DNA of 7,369 nucleotides from an uncultured Intestinimonas sp. (GCA_958435885.1 CAUBHZ010000083.1:1-7369), one strand, 5' to 3'. Shown: positions 1 to 6,120, counted from the stretch's first letter. Translations and numbers: made by a program. The notes: generated from the sequence alone by a model not told the origin.

Positions 1-1
1 G

Positions 2-295
2 GGCGCCAACCGCATCCAGACCTTCCTGCGGGTGACCCTGCCCAGCATCATGCCCGGCGTCATGTCGGCGGCCTTCCTCTCCTTCACCCTCTCCATCGAC
101 GACGTGGTCATGAGCAACATGCTGGCCGGTGCCAAGAACAGCACCCTGCCCGTGCTCATCCTCTCCATGAACAAGAGCGGCGTCACCCCCGACGTCAACG
201 CCCTCACCACCATCATGATTCTGGTCATCGTGGCGTGCATGCTCCTGAGCAACGCCGTCAAGGCCATGCTCCGCAAGCGGAGCCAGGCCGCCTGA
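2..295 (+). CDS. potC: ABC transporter permease, PotC type (3' end only)
   Basis: The C-terminal 97 residues of an inner-membrane permease of the spermidine/putrescine (PotC) family; the rest lies before the window. The frame is open from base 2, so the apparent GTG start at 32 is internal. The first visible residues match the cytoplasmic EAA loop that docks on the ATPase (GANRIQTF, then VTLPSIMPGV). Next comes a membrane segment, then SIDDVV, a typical PotC landmark (usually SLDDFV). The stretch LPVLILSMNKSGVTPDVNAL matches the family's LPxxIYSMxRxGVTPxxNAL region. A last membrane helix of about 20 residues (TTIMILVIVACMLL) and a basic tail (KAMLRKRSQAA) follow. It lies 75 bases upstream of a PotD-type binding protein and in line with frlBCD. 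The transported substrate is therefore inferred to be an Amadori compound such as fructoselysine rather than a polyamine. Family assignment is firm; substrate is inference. Confidence 0.9.
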   Translation, partial: GANRIQTFLRVTLPSIMPGVMSAAFLSFTLSIDDVVMSNMLAGAKNSTLPVLILSMNKSGVTPDVNALTTIMILVIVACMLLSNAVKAMLRKRSQAA

Positions 296-310
296 ACGGG
301 TCCTTACCGC

Positions 311-327
311 CCGGGGGACCGCCCCGG
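311..327 (+). repeat. Small GC-rich hairpin between permease and binding-protein genes
   Basis: CCGGGG (311-316) and CCCCGG (322-327) form a 6-bp perfect stem with a 5-base loop. There is no T-run after it, so it is unlikely to be an intrinsic terminator. The right part of the element (315-327) is the same 13-mer that forms the left arm of the larger hairpin between frlB and frlC. The rest of the 75-base gap shows no recognisable promoter, only the ribosome binding site of the next gene. Confidence 0.35.
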
Positions 328-354
328 CGATACGGAATAGAGCCAAATTGAAAA

Positions 355-360
355 AGGAGG
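355..360 (+). promoter_or_regulatory. Ribosome binding site of the binding-protein gene
   Basis: AGGAGG preceded by an A-rich stretch, 10 bases before ATG 371. It supports 371, not the internal ATG at 527, as the ancestral start of the substrate-binding-protein gene. No comparable purine-rich site precedes 527. Confidence 0.8.
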
Positions 361-370
361 AACATTTGTT

Positions 371-1459
371 ATGAAGAGAATCCTGTCCGGAGTCCTTGCC
401 AGCGCCATGCTCCTGGCCCTGTGCGCCTGCGGCGGCAGTAACGCCCCCGCCGAGACCACGGCCGCCGGCACCGACGCCCCCGCTGAGACCACCCCCGCCG
501 AGGCCAGCACCGAGCTGAACATCTAAATGTGGCAGCAGTACATCTCCGACGACCTTATCGCCAACTTTGAGGAGGAGAACAACTGCACCGTCAACCTCTC
601 CTACATGAGCGACAACGCCGACGCCATCACCAAGCTCACCGCCGGCGGCGGCCAGGAGTACGACCTCATCATGACCTGCGACGCCTACATGGAGTCCCTC
701 ATCGCCGGCGGCTACGTGGAGAAGCTGGACCTCACCCAGATCCCCAACTCCAGCAACATCAACGAGGCCTACTGGACCGCCAAGGACTACTGCGTCCCCT
801 ACCTCATGAACTACATCTATGTGGTCTACAACACCGAGACCTGCCCCATTGACATCACCTGCTACAACGACCTCATCGACCCCGCCCTGAAGGGCCAGAT
901 CAGCACCATCGACGGCGCCCGGAACCTGTTCCCCATCGCCCTCATCGCCCTGGGCTACGACCCCAACTCCACTGTGGAGAGCGAGATCGCCGAGGCCTAT
1001 GAGTGGCTGGTGAAGTTCAACGAGAACGTGGTGGCCTACGGCGCCGCCGAGCAGAACCTGACCAACGGCACCGCCTCCGTGGCCCTGACCTACGACGGCA
1101 ACACCTCCTGGGCCATGAGCGAGATGGGCGAGAACAACACCCTGGTGGTGGCCGATCCCTTCGACGACGCCGTGCAGCTGGGCTTTGACCTCTACGTCAT
1201 CCCCACCGGAGCCCAGCACACCGATCTGGCCTACAAGTTCCTCAACTACATCTGCGACCCCGAGGTCATGGCCAAGAACCTGGAGGAGTACCCCTACTCC
1301 TGCCCCAACGACGCCGCCGTGGCCGCCGCTCCCGAGTCCTACCGCAACGACCCCGCCCGCAACTTCTCCTACAAGGAGAATGTCTTCTTCCAGGAGGATG
1401 TGGGCGACGCCCTCACCATCTACAACGACTACTATCAGAAGCTGAAGGTGGGCCAGTAA
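371..1459 (+). pseudogene. potD: PotD-type lipoprotein substrate-binding protein, interrupted by an in-frame TAA
   Basis: Read from ATG 371, which has a good AGGAGG site, the first 51 codons encode a lipoprotein signal: MKR, a hydrophobic core (ILSGVLASAMLLAL), and a lipobox-like L-C-A-C with Cys20 as the likely lipidated residue. A Thr/Ala/Pro/Glu linker with APAETT occurring twice follows, then STELNI. Codon 52 is TAA (524-526). The same frame continues without a break from 527 to the stop at 1457-1459 as the mature PotD-like domain. In this family the junction normally reads like LNIY-x-W-x-x-YI, so codon 52 is expected to be Tyr (TAC or TAT), and one base change explains the stop. No other frame disruption or deletion is seen. 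As written, the signal peptide and the binding domain cannot be made as one protein. Either the gene is freshly inactivated, or the base is a sequencing or assembly error, or the stop is suppressed. Intact, it would be an outer-face lipoprotein of about 362 residues feeding the upstream permease. Confidence 0.8.
527..1459 (+). CDS. Downstream open frame of the interrupted binding protein (mature PotD-like domain)
   Basis: 310 codons starting with an ATG directly abutting the TAA (TAAATG). It encodes nearly the whole two-lobed binding domain. WQQYISDDLIANFEEE corresponds to the first strand and helix. YDLIMTCDAYMESLIAGG, the inter-lobe region around YCVPYLMNYIYVVYN, the conserved DPALKGQISTIDGARN segment and LGFDLYVIPTGAQHTDLAYKFLNYI follow in the family's usual order. 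It has no signal peptide and no ribosome binding site of its own. If made by reinitiation after the TAA, it would stay in the cytoplasm and could not serve the importer. Codon use is strongly biased: nearly every glycine is GGC and none is GGG, as expected for an abundant binding protein. Most likely the body of the broken gene starting at 371, not an independent gene. Confidence 0.6.
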   Translation: MWQQYISDDLIANFEEENNCTVNLSYMSDNADAITKLTAGGGQEYDLIMTCDAYMESLIAGGYVEKLDLTQIPNSSNINEAYWTAKDYCVPYLMNYIYVVYNTETCPIDITCYNDLIDPALKGQISTIDGARNLFPIALIALGYDPNSTVESEIAEAYEWLVKFNENVVAYGAAEQNLTNGTASVALTYDGNTSWAMSEMGENNTLVVADPFDDAVQLGFDLYVIPTGAQHTDLAYKFLNYICDPEVMAKNLEEYPYSCPNDAAVAAAPESYRNDPARNFSYKENVFFQEDVGDALTIYNDYYQKLKVGQ

Positions 1460-1480
1460 GCCCACGGTAAGGAGATCTGT

Positions 1481-2476
1481 ATGCTGAAATTTGACGAGGA
1501 AAAACAGCTTGCCAGCGTCCAGGGCGCCCTGGCCCTCCGGCCCAGGATCGAGGCCATCGTGGACGGCATCTGCAAGGACGGCTTCCGCAACCTGTGCTGG
1601 CTGGGCATCGGCGGGACCTACGCCTCCTGCCTCCAGGCCCAGGCCCACATGAAGGAGCGCTCCGACCTGGACCTCTTCGTGGAAAACGCCGCGGAGTACC
1701 TCACCACCGGCAACCGCCGGGTGGGGGAGGGCACCATCGTGGTCATCTCCTCCGTCACCGGCAGCACCGAAGAGATGGTGAAGGGCGTGGAGAAGGCCAA
1801 GGCCGCCGGCGCCAAGGTGCTGGGCTTCATCGACGTGGAGACCGCCGCCCTGGCCGGTATGGTGGACTGGGAGATCGCCTATCCCGCCAATGAGCAGCTC
1901 AAATTCTTCATGGTGGCCGACCGCTTCCTGTACCACCGGGGCGAGTTCCCGGAGTACGACGACTACTACGCCCAGCTGGACGCCCATCTGGCCCGGGACC
2001 TGGTGGAGGTGGAGAAGGCCGCCGACGCCTTCGGCCTGGCCTTTGCCCAGAAACACCACGACGACAAGCTCCACTATTTCGTGGGCGCCGGCAACCAGTA
2101 CGGCTCCACCTACTCCTACGCCATGTGCTACTGGGAGGAGCAGCACTGGATCCGCACCAAGAGCATCCACTCCGCCGAGTTCTTCCACGGCATGCTGGAG
2201 ATCGTGGACCGGGACACCCCGGTGACCGTCTTCCTGGGGGAGGACGCCCAGCGTCCCCTCAGCGAGCGGGTGGTGAAGTTCCTGCCCCGGGTGTGCGCCA
2301 ACTTCACCGTCATCGACTCCAAGGACTACGACCTGCCCGGCATCGATGAGAAGTACCGCGGGAACCTCTCCCACCTGGTGACCCACGCCGTCACCCAGCG
2401 CATCGACGCCCACATCGAGGCCATCAACTGCCACCCCATGGAGATCCGGCGCTACTACCGTCAATTCAAGTATTGA
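1481..2476 (+). CDS. frlB: Fructoselysine-6-phosphate deglycase (SIS domain protein, FrlB-like)
   Basis: Predicted cytosolic enzyme of 331 residues that cleaves fructoselysine 6-phosphate to glucose 6-phosphate and lysine. It has two SIS (sugar isomerase) halves. The first includes LGIGGTYASC (41-50) and the phosphosugar-binding loop SVTGSTEE (91-98); the second starts near YFVGAGNQYGS (199-209). Glu220 and His236, in YWEEQ and SAEFFHGMLEIVD, are 16 residues apart. This spacing and the EF-x-HGxLEI context match E. coli FrlB as I remember it, and the Glu/His catalytic pair described for the related deglycase FraB. The C-terminus (HPMEIRRYYRQFKY) also resembles the FrlB ending. AAGGAG about 6 bases before ATG 1481 supports the start; the gene follows the binding protein by 21 bases. 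The upstream half is quite diverged from E. coli FrlB, so the exact amine (lysine, or another amino acid or glucosamine derivative) is uncertain. The flanking frlC and frlD favour fructoselysine. Confidence 0.85.
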   Translation: MLKFDEEKQLASVQGALALRPRIEAIVDGICKDGFRNLCWLGIGGTYASCLQAQAHMKERSDLDLFVENAAEYLTTGNRRVGEGTIVVISSVTGSTEEMVKGVEKAKAAGAKVLGFIDVETAALAGMVDWEIAYPANEQLKFFMVADRFLYHRGEFPEYDDYYAQLDAHLARDLVEVEKAADAFGLAFAQKHHDDKLHYFVGAGNQYGSTYSYAMCYWEEQHWIRTKSIHSAEFFHGMLEIVDRDTPVTVFLGEDAQRPLSERVVKFLPRVCANFTVIDSKDYDLPGIDEKYRGNLSHLVTHAVTQRIDAHIEAINCHPMEIRRYYRQFKY

Positions 2477-2481
2477 GCAAG

Positions 2482-2515
2482 AGGGACCGCCCCGGGCAAC
2501 ACCGGGGCGGTCCCT
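2482..2515 (+). repeat. 14-bp perfect hairpin between frlB and frlC
   Basis: Bases 2482-2495 (AGGGACCGCCCCGG) are exactly complementary to 2502-2515, with a 6-base loop (GCAACA). The stem is nearly all G:C. It starts 5 bases after the frlB stop and ends 3 bases before the frlC ribosome binding site. No T-run follows, so it is not a canonical intrinsic terminator. An RNA-stability or processing element that protects the upstream transcript, or partial attenuation of frlCD, fits better. Structure is seen in sequence; role is inferred. Confidence 0.75.
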
Positions 2516-2518
2516 GTC

Positions 2519-2524
2519 AGGAGG
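2519..2524 (+). promoter_or_regulatory. Ribosome binding site deciding the frlC start
   Basis: AGGAGG ends 5 bases before ATG 2530. This and homology (family proteins begin M-x-x-GMFT) fix the frlC start at 2530, rather than the in-frame TTG at 2473 that overlaps the frlB stop and would translate through the hairpin. Confidence 0.85.
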
Positions 2525-2529
2525 AGCCT

Positions 2530-3348
2530 ATGGAACTGGGCATGTTCACCAGCGGCTACCAGCGCTATCCCCTGGAGCGGGCCTTTGCCGACGCCCGGGA
2601 CCTGGGGTATGACTACATCGAGCTCTGGGGCGGCCGGCCCCACGCCTTTGCCCCCGACCTGAAGCGGGGGGAGCTGAAAGAGGTGCTGACCCTGACGGAG
2701 CGGTACGCCATGCCGGTGCGGGTCTACACCCCCGAGCACAACGCCTATCCCTACAACTATATGATGGGCAGCCGCCTCCAGTGGGAGGACACCATGGACT
2801 ATCTGAAGCTGTGTCTGGACATGGGCAAGGCCCTGGGGGCGGAGTACACCCTGATTTCGGTGGGCCACGGCGGCTGCGGCGTGCCCCGGCGGGAGCTGTG
2901 GAAGCGGCTCATTGACAGCCTGCGGGTGCTCTCCGCCCACGCCGAGGCCATCGGCCACAGCATCCTGCTGGAGAGCCTCACCCCCTGGGAGAGCAATCTG
3001 TGCAACACGGCGGGGGAGCTGGCCCAGGCGCTGGAGGAGGTGGACTCCCCCTGTCTGCTGGGCATGTGCGACGTGGTGCCGCCTTCGGCTGTGGGGGAGC
3101 CGGTGACCGAATATCTGGACCTGCTGGGGGAGCGGATGGCCCACCTCCACCTGGTGGACAGCGACGGGACCAGCGACACCCACCTGCTCCCCGGGGAGGG
3201 GCGTCTCTACCTGCCGGAGCTGCTCCGGGAGCTGGAGCGCCGGGGGTACCGGGGCCGGGCCACCATCGAGCTGGTGACGGCCTACATCGCCGAGCCCACC
3301 CTGGCCGCCCGCCGGGCGGTGGAGCGGGTCCGGGCCATGCTGCCATAA
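2530..3348 (+). CDS. frlC: Fructoselysine 3-epimerase (FrlC, xylose isomerase-like TIM barrel)
   Basis: A 272-residue protein, about the length of E. coli FrlC (276), which reversibly converts psicoselysine and fructoselysine so that both Amadori epimers can be used. Similarity to FrlC runs end to end: GMFTSGYQRYPLERAF (4-19), IELWGGRPHAFAPDLK (30-45), YTPEHNAYPYN (66-76), ISVGHGG, LLESLTPWESN (146-156), HLHLVDSDGTSDTHLLPGEG (205-224) and IELVTAYIAEP (246-256). Expected divalent-metal ligands are present as Glu148, Asp181, His207 and Glu247. The start is fixed by AGGAGG at 2519. It lies between frlB and frlD in the same direction, 24 bases before frlD. Glycine codons include about ten GGG, unlike the binding protein. 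Known family function, high confidence; a generic sugar-phosphate isomerase/epimerase label would be the less specific alternative. Confidence 0.93.
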   Translation: MELGMFTSGYQRYPLERAFADARDLGYDYIELWGGRPHAFAPDLKRGELKEVLTLTERYAMPVRVYTPEHNAYPYNYMMGSRLQWEDTMDYLKLCLDMGKALGAEYTLISVGHGGCGVPRRELWKRLIDSLRVLSAHAEAIGHSILLESLTPWESNLCNTAGELAQALEEVDSPCLLGMCDVVPPSAVGEPVTEYLDLLGERMAHLHLVDSDGTSDTHLLPGEGRLYLPELLRELERRGYRGRATIELVTAYIAEPTLAARRAVERVRAMLP

Positions 3349-3372
3349 GCCAACGGAACACAGGAGGACGAC

Positions 3373-4170
3373 ATGAACGAGAACTGCAAGCTGGCCGCCG
3401 TAGGGGACAACTGCATCGATTTCTACGACCAGACCGGGGACGCCTACCCCGGCGGCAACCCGGTGAACGTGGCGGTCTACACCGTCCGGCTGGGGGGGAC
3501 GGCCTCCTACACCGGAGTGGTGGGGGAGGACGACTACGGCGCCCTCATGCGCCGGGCCATCGCCGGCAAGGGGGTGGACGTCTCCCACCTGCGCACCGAG
3601 CCGGGGACCACCGCCCTGTCCCACGTGTCCATCGTGGACGGGGACCGGGTCTTCGGCGACTACGAGGAGGGGGTCATGGCCTCCTTCCGCCTCACTGACG
3701 AGGACATCGACTTCCTCTGCGCCCACGACATGGTGGTGTCCGGCCTGTGGGGCATGATTGCCCCCGACCTGCCCAGGCTGAAGGCCAGAGGGGCAGCGGT
3801 GGCCTTTGACTTCGCCGACAAGCCGGAGGACCCGGTGGTGGCCCAGGCCCTTCCCTTCGTGGACTACGCCTTCTTCTCCAACGACGCCGACGGGGACGCC
3901 GCTCTGGAGGACTTTCTCCGGTGCGTCACCGCCAAGGGACCCAAAGTGGCGGTGGTCACCCGGGGGGAAAAGGGCAGCCTGGCCTACGACGGCGCGCGCT
4001 TCTACCGGGGGGACATCGTCCCCTGCCGGGTGGTGGACACCATGGGCGCCGGGGACAGCTTCATCGCCGGGTTCCTGTACGGCCTCATGCGGGGGCAGGA
4101 CATCCCCGCCTGCATGGCCCTGGGCGCCCAGAACAGCAGCGTCACCCTGGGCTACGCCGGCGCCTGGTGA
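3373..4170 (+). CDS. frlD: Fructoselysine 6-kinase (FrlD, PfkB/ribokinase family)
   Basis: A 265-residue cytosolic sugar kinase predicted to use ATP to phosphorylate fructoselysine at C6, supplying the substrate for the FrlB deglycase. E. coli FrlD is about 261 residues. Visible landmarks are GDNCIDFYDQ (11-20), the substrate-side GGNPVNVAVY (27-36), VVGEDDYG (49-56), DRVFGDYEEGVMASF (91-105), and the PfkB signature DTMGAGDSFIAGF (222-234). In that signature GAGD (225-228) forms the anion hole, with Asp228 as catalytic base. The C-terminal YAGAW resembles the HGAW ending of E. coli FrlD. AGGAGG at 3362-3367, 5 bases before ATG 3373, supports the start. It is the last gene of the operon and is followed by a strong terminator. 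The FrlD-specific motifs distinguish it from fructokinase or ribokinase. Confidence 0.94.
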   Translation: MNENCKLAAVGDNCIDFYDQTGDAYPGGNPVNVAVYTVRLGGTASYTGVVGEDDYGALMRRAIAGKGVDVSHLRTEPGTTALSHVSIVDGDRVFGDYEEGVMASFRLTDEDIDFLCAHDMVVSGLWGMIAPDLPRLKARGAAVAFDFADKPEDPVVAQALPFVDYAFFSNDADGDAALEDFLRCVTAKGPKVAVVTRGEKGSLAYDGARFYRGDIVPCRVVDTMGAGDSFIAGFLYGLMRGQDIPACMALGAQNSSVTLGYAGAW

Positions 4171-4193
4171 GCCGCTCTCCCACACGGAACAGA

Positions 4194-4232
4194 AAAGAAC
4201 GCCCTCACCGCGCAGCGGTGAGGGCGTTCTTT
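4194..4232. terminator. Bidirectional intrinsic terminator between convergent operons
   Basis: AAAGAACGCCCTCACCGC (4194-4211) is exactly complementary to 4215-4232 across a 3-base loop (GCA), an 18-bp perfect stem. Read on the + strand, the stem ends in TTCTTT and continues GTCTG. On the - strand it ends TTCTTTTCTG, a slightly better U-rich tail. It lies 23 bases after the frlD stop and 16 bases past the stop of the opposing ACT-domain gene, so it can end both transcripts. Confidence 0.93.
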
Positions 4233-4248
4233 GTCTGCTCTGCCGTTG

Positions 4249-4683
4249 TTACAGTCCGGCCACCTCGTCCTGGTCCACCAGGCGGATGCCGTGGGCGGTG
4301 AGGGCGGCGGTGGCCGCCTCCCCGTCCTGGACCCGGAAGATCATGTAGGCATGGTCGGAATCGGCGCCGCCCAGGAAGGCGTACATGTACTCCACGTTGA
4401 CGGCGGCCTCGTTGAGGACCTGGAGGACCTGGTTGAGTCCGCCGGGCTCGTCGGGGATCATCACCCCCAGCACCGGGGTCAGGCTGTGGATAAAGCCGGC
4501 GTCCTTGAGGACGGTGGTGGCGGCGTAGACGTTGTCCACGATGAGCCGCACGATGCCGAAGTCCTTGGTCTCGGCCAGGGACAGGGCCCGCATGTCCACC
4601 CCGCTCTGGGCCAGGGCGGTGGTCATGGTGTGGAGGGTGCCGGGCTTGTTTTCCAGAAAGACGGAGATCTGCTTCAAACTCAT
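4249..4683 (-). CDS. Tandem ACT-domain protein, probable amino-acid sensor
   Basis: A 144-residue soluble protein made of two ACT domains. The first (about 3-66) has the ligand-loop motif ENKPGTLHTMTTAL (11-24); the second (about 72-138) has PDEPGGLNQVLQVL (77-90). No catalytic or DNA-binding domain is present. ACT domains commonly bind amino acids at a dimer interface, around the glycine of the PGxL turn. Proteins of this size and layout are regularly found beside phenylacetate-CoA ligase and indolepyruvate oxidoreductase genes. It lies 14 bases after the paaK stop in the same direction, with GGGAGG (4691-4696) at the end of paaK as ribosome binding site. Its probable role is sensing an aromatic (or branched) amino acid and tuning the neighbouring enzymes; that is inference. 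Terminator 4194-4232 follows it. Confidence 0.85.
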   Translation of the reverse strand: MSLKQISVFLENKPGTLHTMTTALAQSGVDMRALSLAETKDFGIVRLIVDNVYAATTVLKDAGFIHSLTPVLGVMIPDEPGGLNQVLQVLNEAAVNVEYMYAFLGGADSDHAYMIFRVQDGEAATAALTAHGIRLVDQDEVAGL

Positions 4684-4697
4684 GGTCGTTCCTCCCC

Positions 4698-5999
4698 TCA
4701 GATCTTACGGCGGTCGATGACGCGGACGGCCTTGCCCTCGCTGCGGACGATGGACTTGGGGGCCACCAGGGTGACCTTGGCCGCCAGGCCCAGCATGGAG
4801 CGCAGGCCGTCCACCAGCTCGTCCTGACGGCGGGAGACCTCGCCCAGGTTGTCGGTGAACATCTCCGGGGTCATCTCCACCTGGACGTCCAGAGTGTCGG
4901 TGGACCGGACCCGGTCCACGATGATCTGGTAGTTGGCGGGGTAGCCGTGGTTGAGGAGCACGGTCTCGATCTGGGACGGGAAGACGTTGACGCCCCGGAT
5001 GATGAGCATGTCGTCGGTGCGGCCCATGGGCTTGGACATCTTCACATGGGTGCGGCCGCAGGAGCACTTCTCCCGGGTGAGGGTGCAGATGTCCCGGGTG
5101 CGGTAGCGCAGCAGGGGGAAGGCCTCCTTGTCCACGGAGGTGAAGACCAGCTCACCCTGGCTGCCCTCGGGCAGCACCTCGCCGGTGTCGGGGTCGATGA
5201 TCTCGGCGATGAAGTGGTCCTCGTTGATGTGCATGCCGGTCTGGGCGGAGCACTCGAAAGCGACGCCCGGGCCGGAGAGCTCGGTGAGGCCGTAGATGTC
5301 GTAGGCCTTGATGCCCAGGGTGTTCTGGATGTCCTGGCGCATCTCCTCGCTCCAGGCCTCGGCGCCGAAGATGCCCGCCTTCAGGGGGATCTGGTCAGGG
5401 GTGAGGCCCATGTCCCGCATGGTCTCGCCGATGTAGGCGGCGTAGGAGGGGGTGCAGCAGAGAATGGTGGCGTTCAGGTCACGGATGAACATGATCTGCC
5501 GCTCGGTGTTGCCGGAGGAGGTGGGGATGGTGAGGCAGCCCACCTTGTGGCTGCCGCCGTTGAGGCCGGGACCGCCGGTGAAGAGGCCGTAACCGTAGGA
5601 CACCTGACACACGTCCTCGTTGGTGCCGCCGGCGGCCACGATGGCCCGGGCGCAGCAGTCCTCCCACAGGTCGATGTCGTGCTGGGTGTAGAAGGCCACC
5701 ACCCGCTTGCCGGTGGTGCCCGAGGTGGACTGGATGCGCACGCAGTCCTTCAGGGGCATGCCCACCAGGCCGTAGGGGTAGGCCTCCCGCAGGTCGGCCT
5801 TGGAGAGGAAGGGCAGCTTGTGAAGGTCGTCCACCCCCTTGATGTCGGCGGGGGTGAGGCCTTTGGCCTCCATCTTCTTGCGGTAGTAGGGGACATTGTT
5901 CCACACGTGCTGCACCTGCTTGACCAGGCGCTCGTTCTGCCAGGCCAGGATCTGTTCCCGGGAGGCGCACTCGATCTCAGGCTGATAATAGCGTTCCAT
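4698..5999 (-). CDS. paaK: Phenylacetate-CoA ligase family protein (PaaK type, AMP-forming)
   Basis: A 433-residue adenylate-forming enzyme, the usual length for PaaK. It joins phenylacetate or related arylacetates to CoA with ATP going to AMP and PPi, or can act in reverse. Motifs: phosphate-binding IQSTSGTTGK (89-98), FGAEAW (211-216), YGLTE (236-240), ELVFTSVDKEAFPLLRYRTRD (283-303), CSCGR (312-316), GRTDDMLIIRGVNVFPSQIE (326-345), and C-terminal EGKAVRVIDRR with the expected catalytic Lys423. Cys250, Cys312 and Cys314 resemble a cysteine set common in these clostridial ligases and might bind metal. I start at ATG 5999 (MERYYQPEIE) because GAGAGGG (6009-6015) lies 9 bases upstream and family proteins begin there. 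Upstream in-frame codons to 6080 run through a GC hairpin and are unlikely to be coding. Preceded by iorAB and followed by the ACT gene; the exact arylacetate preference is not readable. Confidence 0.92.
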   Translation of the reverse strand: MERYYQPEIECASREQILAWQNERLVKQVQHVWNNVPYYRKKMEAKGLTPADIKGVDDLHKLPFLSKADLREAYPYGLVGMPLKDCVRIQSTSGTTGKRVVAFYTQHDIDLWEDCCARAIVAAGGTNEDVCQVSYGYGLFTGGPGLNGGSHKVGCLTIPTSSGNTERQIMFIRDLNATILCCTPSYAAYIGETMRDMGLTPDQIPLKAGIFGAEAWSEEMRQDIQNTLGIKAYDIYGLTELSGPGVAFECSAQTGMHINEDHFIAEIIDPDTGEVLPEGSQGELVFTSVDKEAFPLLRYRTRDICTLTREKCSCGRTHVKMSKPMGRTDDMLIIRGVNVFPSQIETVLLNHGYPANYQIIVDRVRSTDTLDVQVEMTPEMFTDNLGEVSRRQDELVDGLRSMLGLAAKVTLVAPKSIVRSEGKAVRVIDRRKI

Positions 6000-6034
6000 G
6001 GGTATCATCCCTCTCTGGTTTCTGAAATATCCGT

Positions 6035-6058
6035 GCCCCCCTCCGCCGGAGGGAGGGC
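6035..6058 (-). repeat. GC-rich hairpin in the iorB-paaK gap
   Basis: GCCCCCCTCC (6035-6044) pairs with GGAGGG plus GGGC (6048-6058), with a 3-base loop and one bulged A at 6054. It lies 36 bases before the paaK start in the direction of transcription and has no T-run after it. It could slow or partly stop transcription, or stabilise the paaK-ACT message; role unknown. Confidence 0.5.
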
Positions 6059-6102
6059 AGACGGACTCTGGTATGGACACGCAGAATAAAGTTCTTTGCC
6101 AA

Positions 6103-6120
6103 GCTTTCTTTCAAGAAAGC
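6103..6120 (-). repeat. Inverted repeat GCTTTCTT / AAGAAAGC after iorB
   Basis: GCTTTCTT (6103-6110) and AAGAAAGC (6113-6120) form an 8-bp perfect inverted repeat around 2 bases. Read on the - strand it starts 23 bases past the iorB stop and is followed by TTGGCAAAGAACTTT, only weakly U-rich. It may be a weak terminator or attenuator between iorB and paaK, or part of a dispersed intergenic element. Confidence 0.45.

Noticed and set aside
524..526. Programmed recoding (selenocysteine or pyrrolysine) at the binding-protein stop
   Set aside because: The codon is TAA, not TGA or TAG, and the family has Tyr/Phe here; a point mutation or error is simpler.
371..529. TAAATG as a genuine two-gene stop-start junction with a stand-alone signal peptide gene
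   Set aside because: The upstream frame is just the lipoprotein signal, linker and first strand of the same protein, in the same frame; no biological rationale for two separate products.
2473..2529. TTG start extending frlC upstream by 19 codons
   Set aside because: Overlaps the frlB stop, has no ribosome binding site, reads through a perfect hairpin and adds residues absent from FrlC proteins; ATG 2530 has AGGAGG.
2461..4185. Long open frame (574 codons) on the - strand across frlC and frlD
   Set aside because: Antisense shadow of two well-matched genes in GC-rich DNA; its translation is low-complexity (rich in G, V, H, Q, P) with no recognisable domain.
6000..6080. N-terminal extension of paaK to an upstream start at 6080
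   Set aside because: The extension translates the GC hairpin and has no family similarity; ATG 5999 has a spaced GAGAGGG site and begins like PaaK proteins.
4947..6089. Open frame of 380 codons on the + strand opposite paaK
   Set aside because: Shadow of the paaK gene; Gly/Val/Leu/Ala/His-rich composition with no family motifs and no ribosome binding site support.
6061..6120. Possible promoter for paaK on the - strand (TTGAAA ... TATTCT)
   Set aside because: The spacer is about 20 bases and the boxes overlap the inverted repeat; too poor a match to call.
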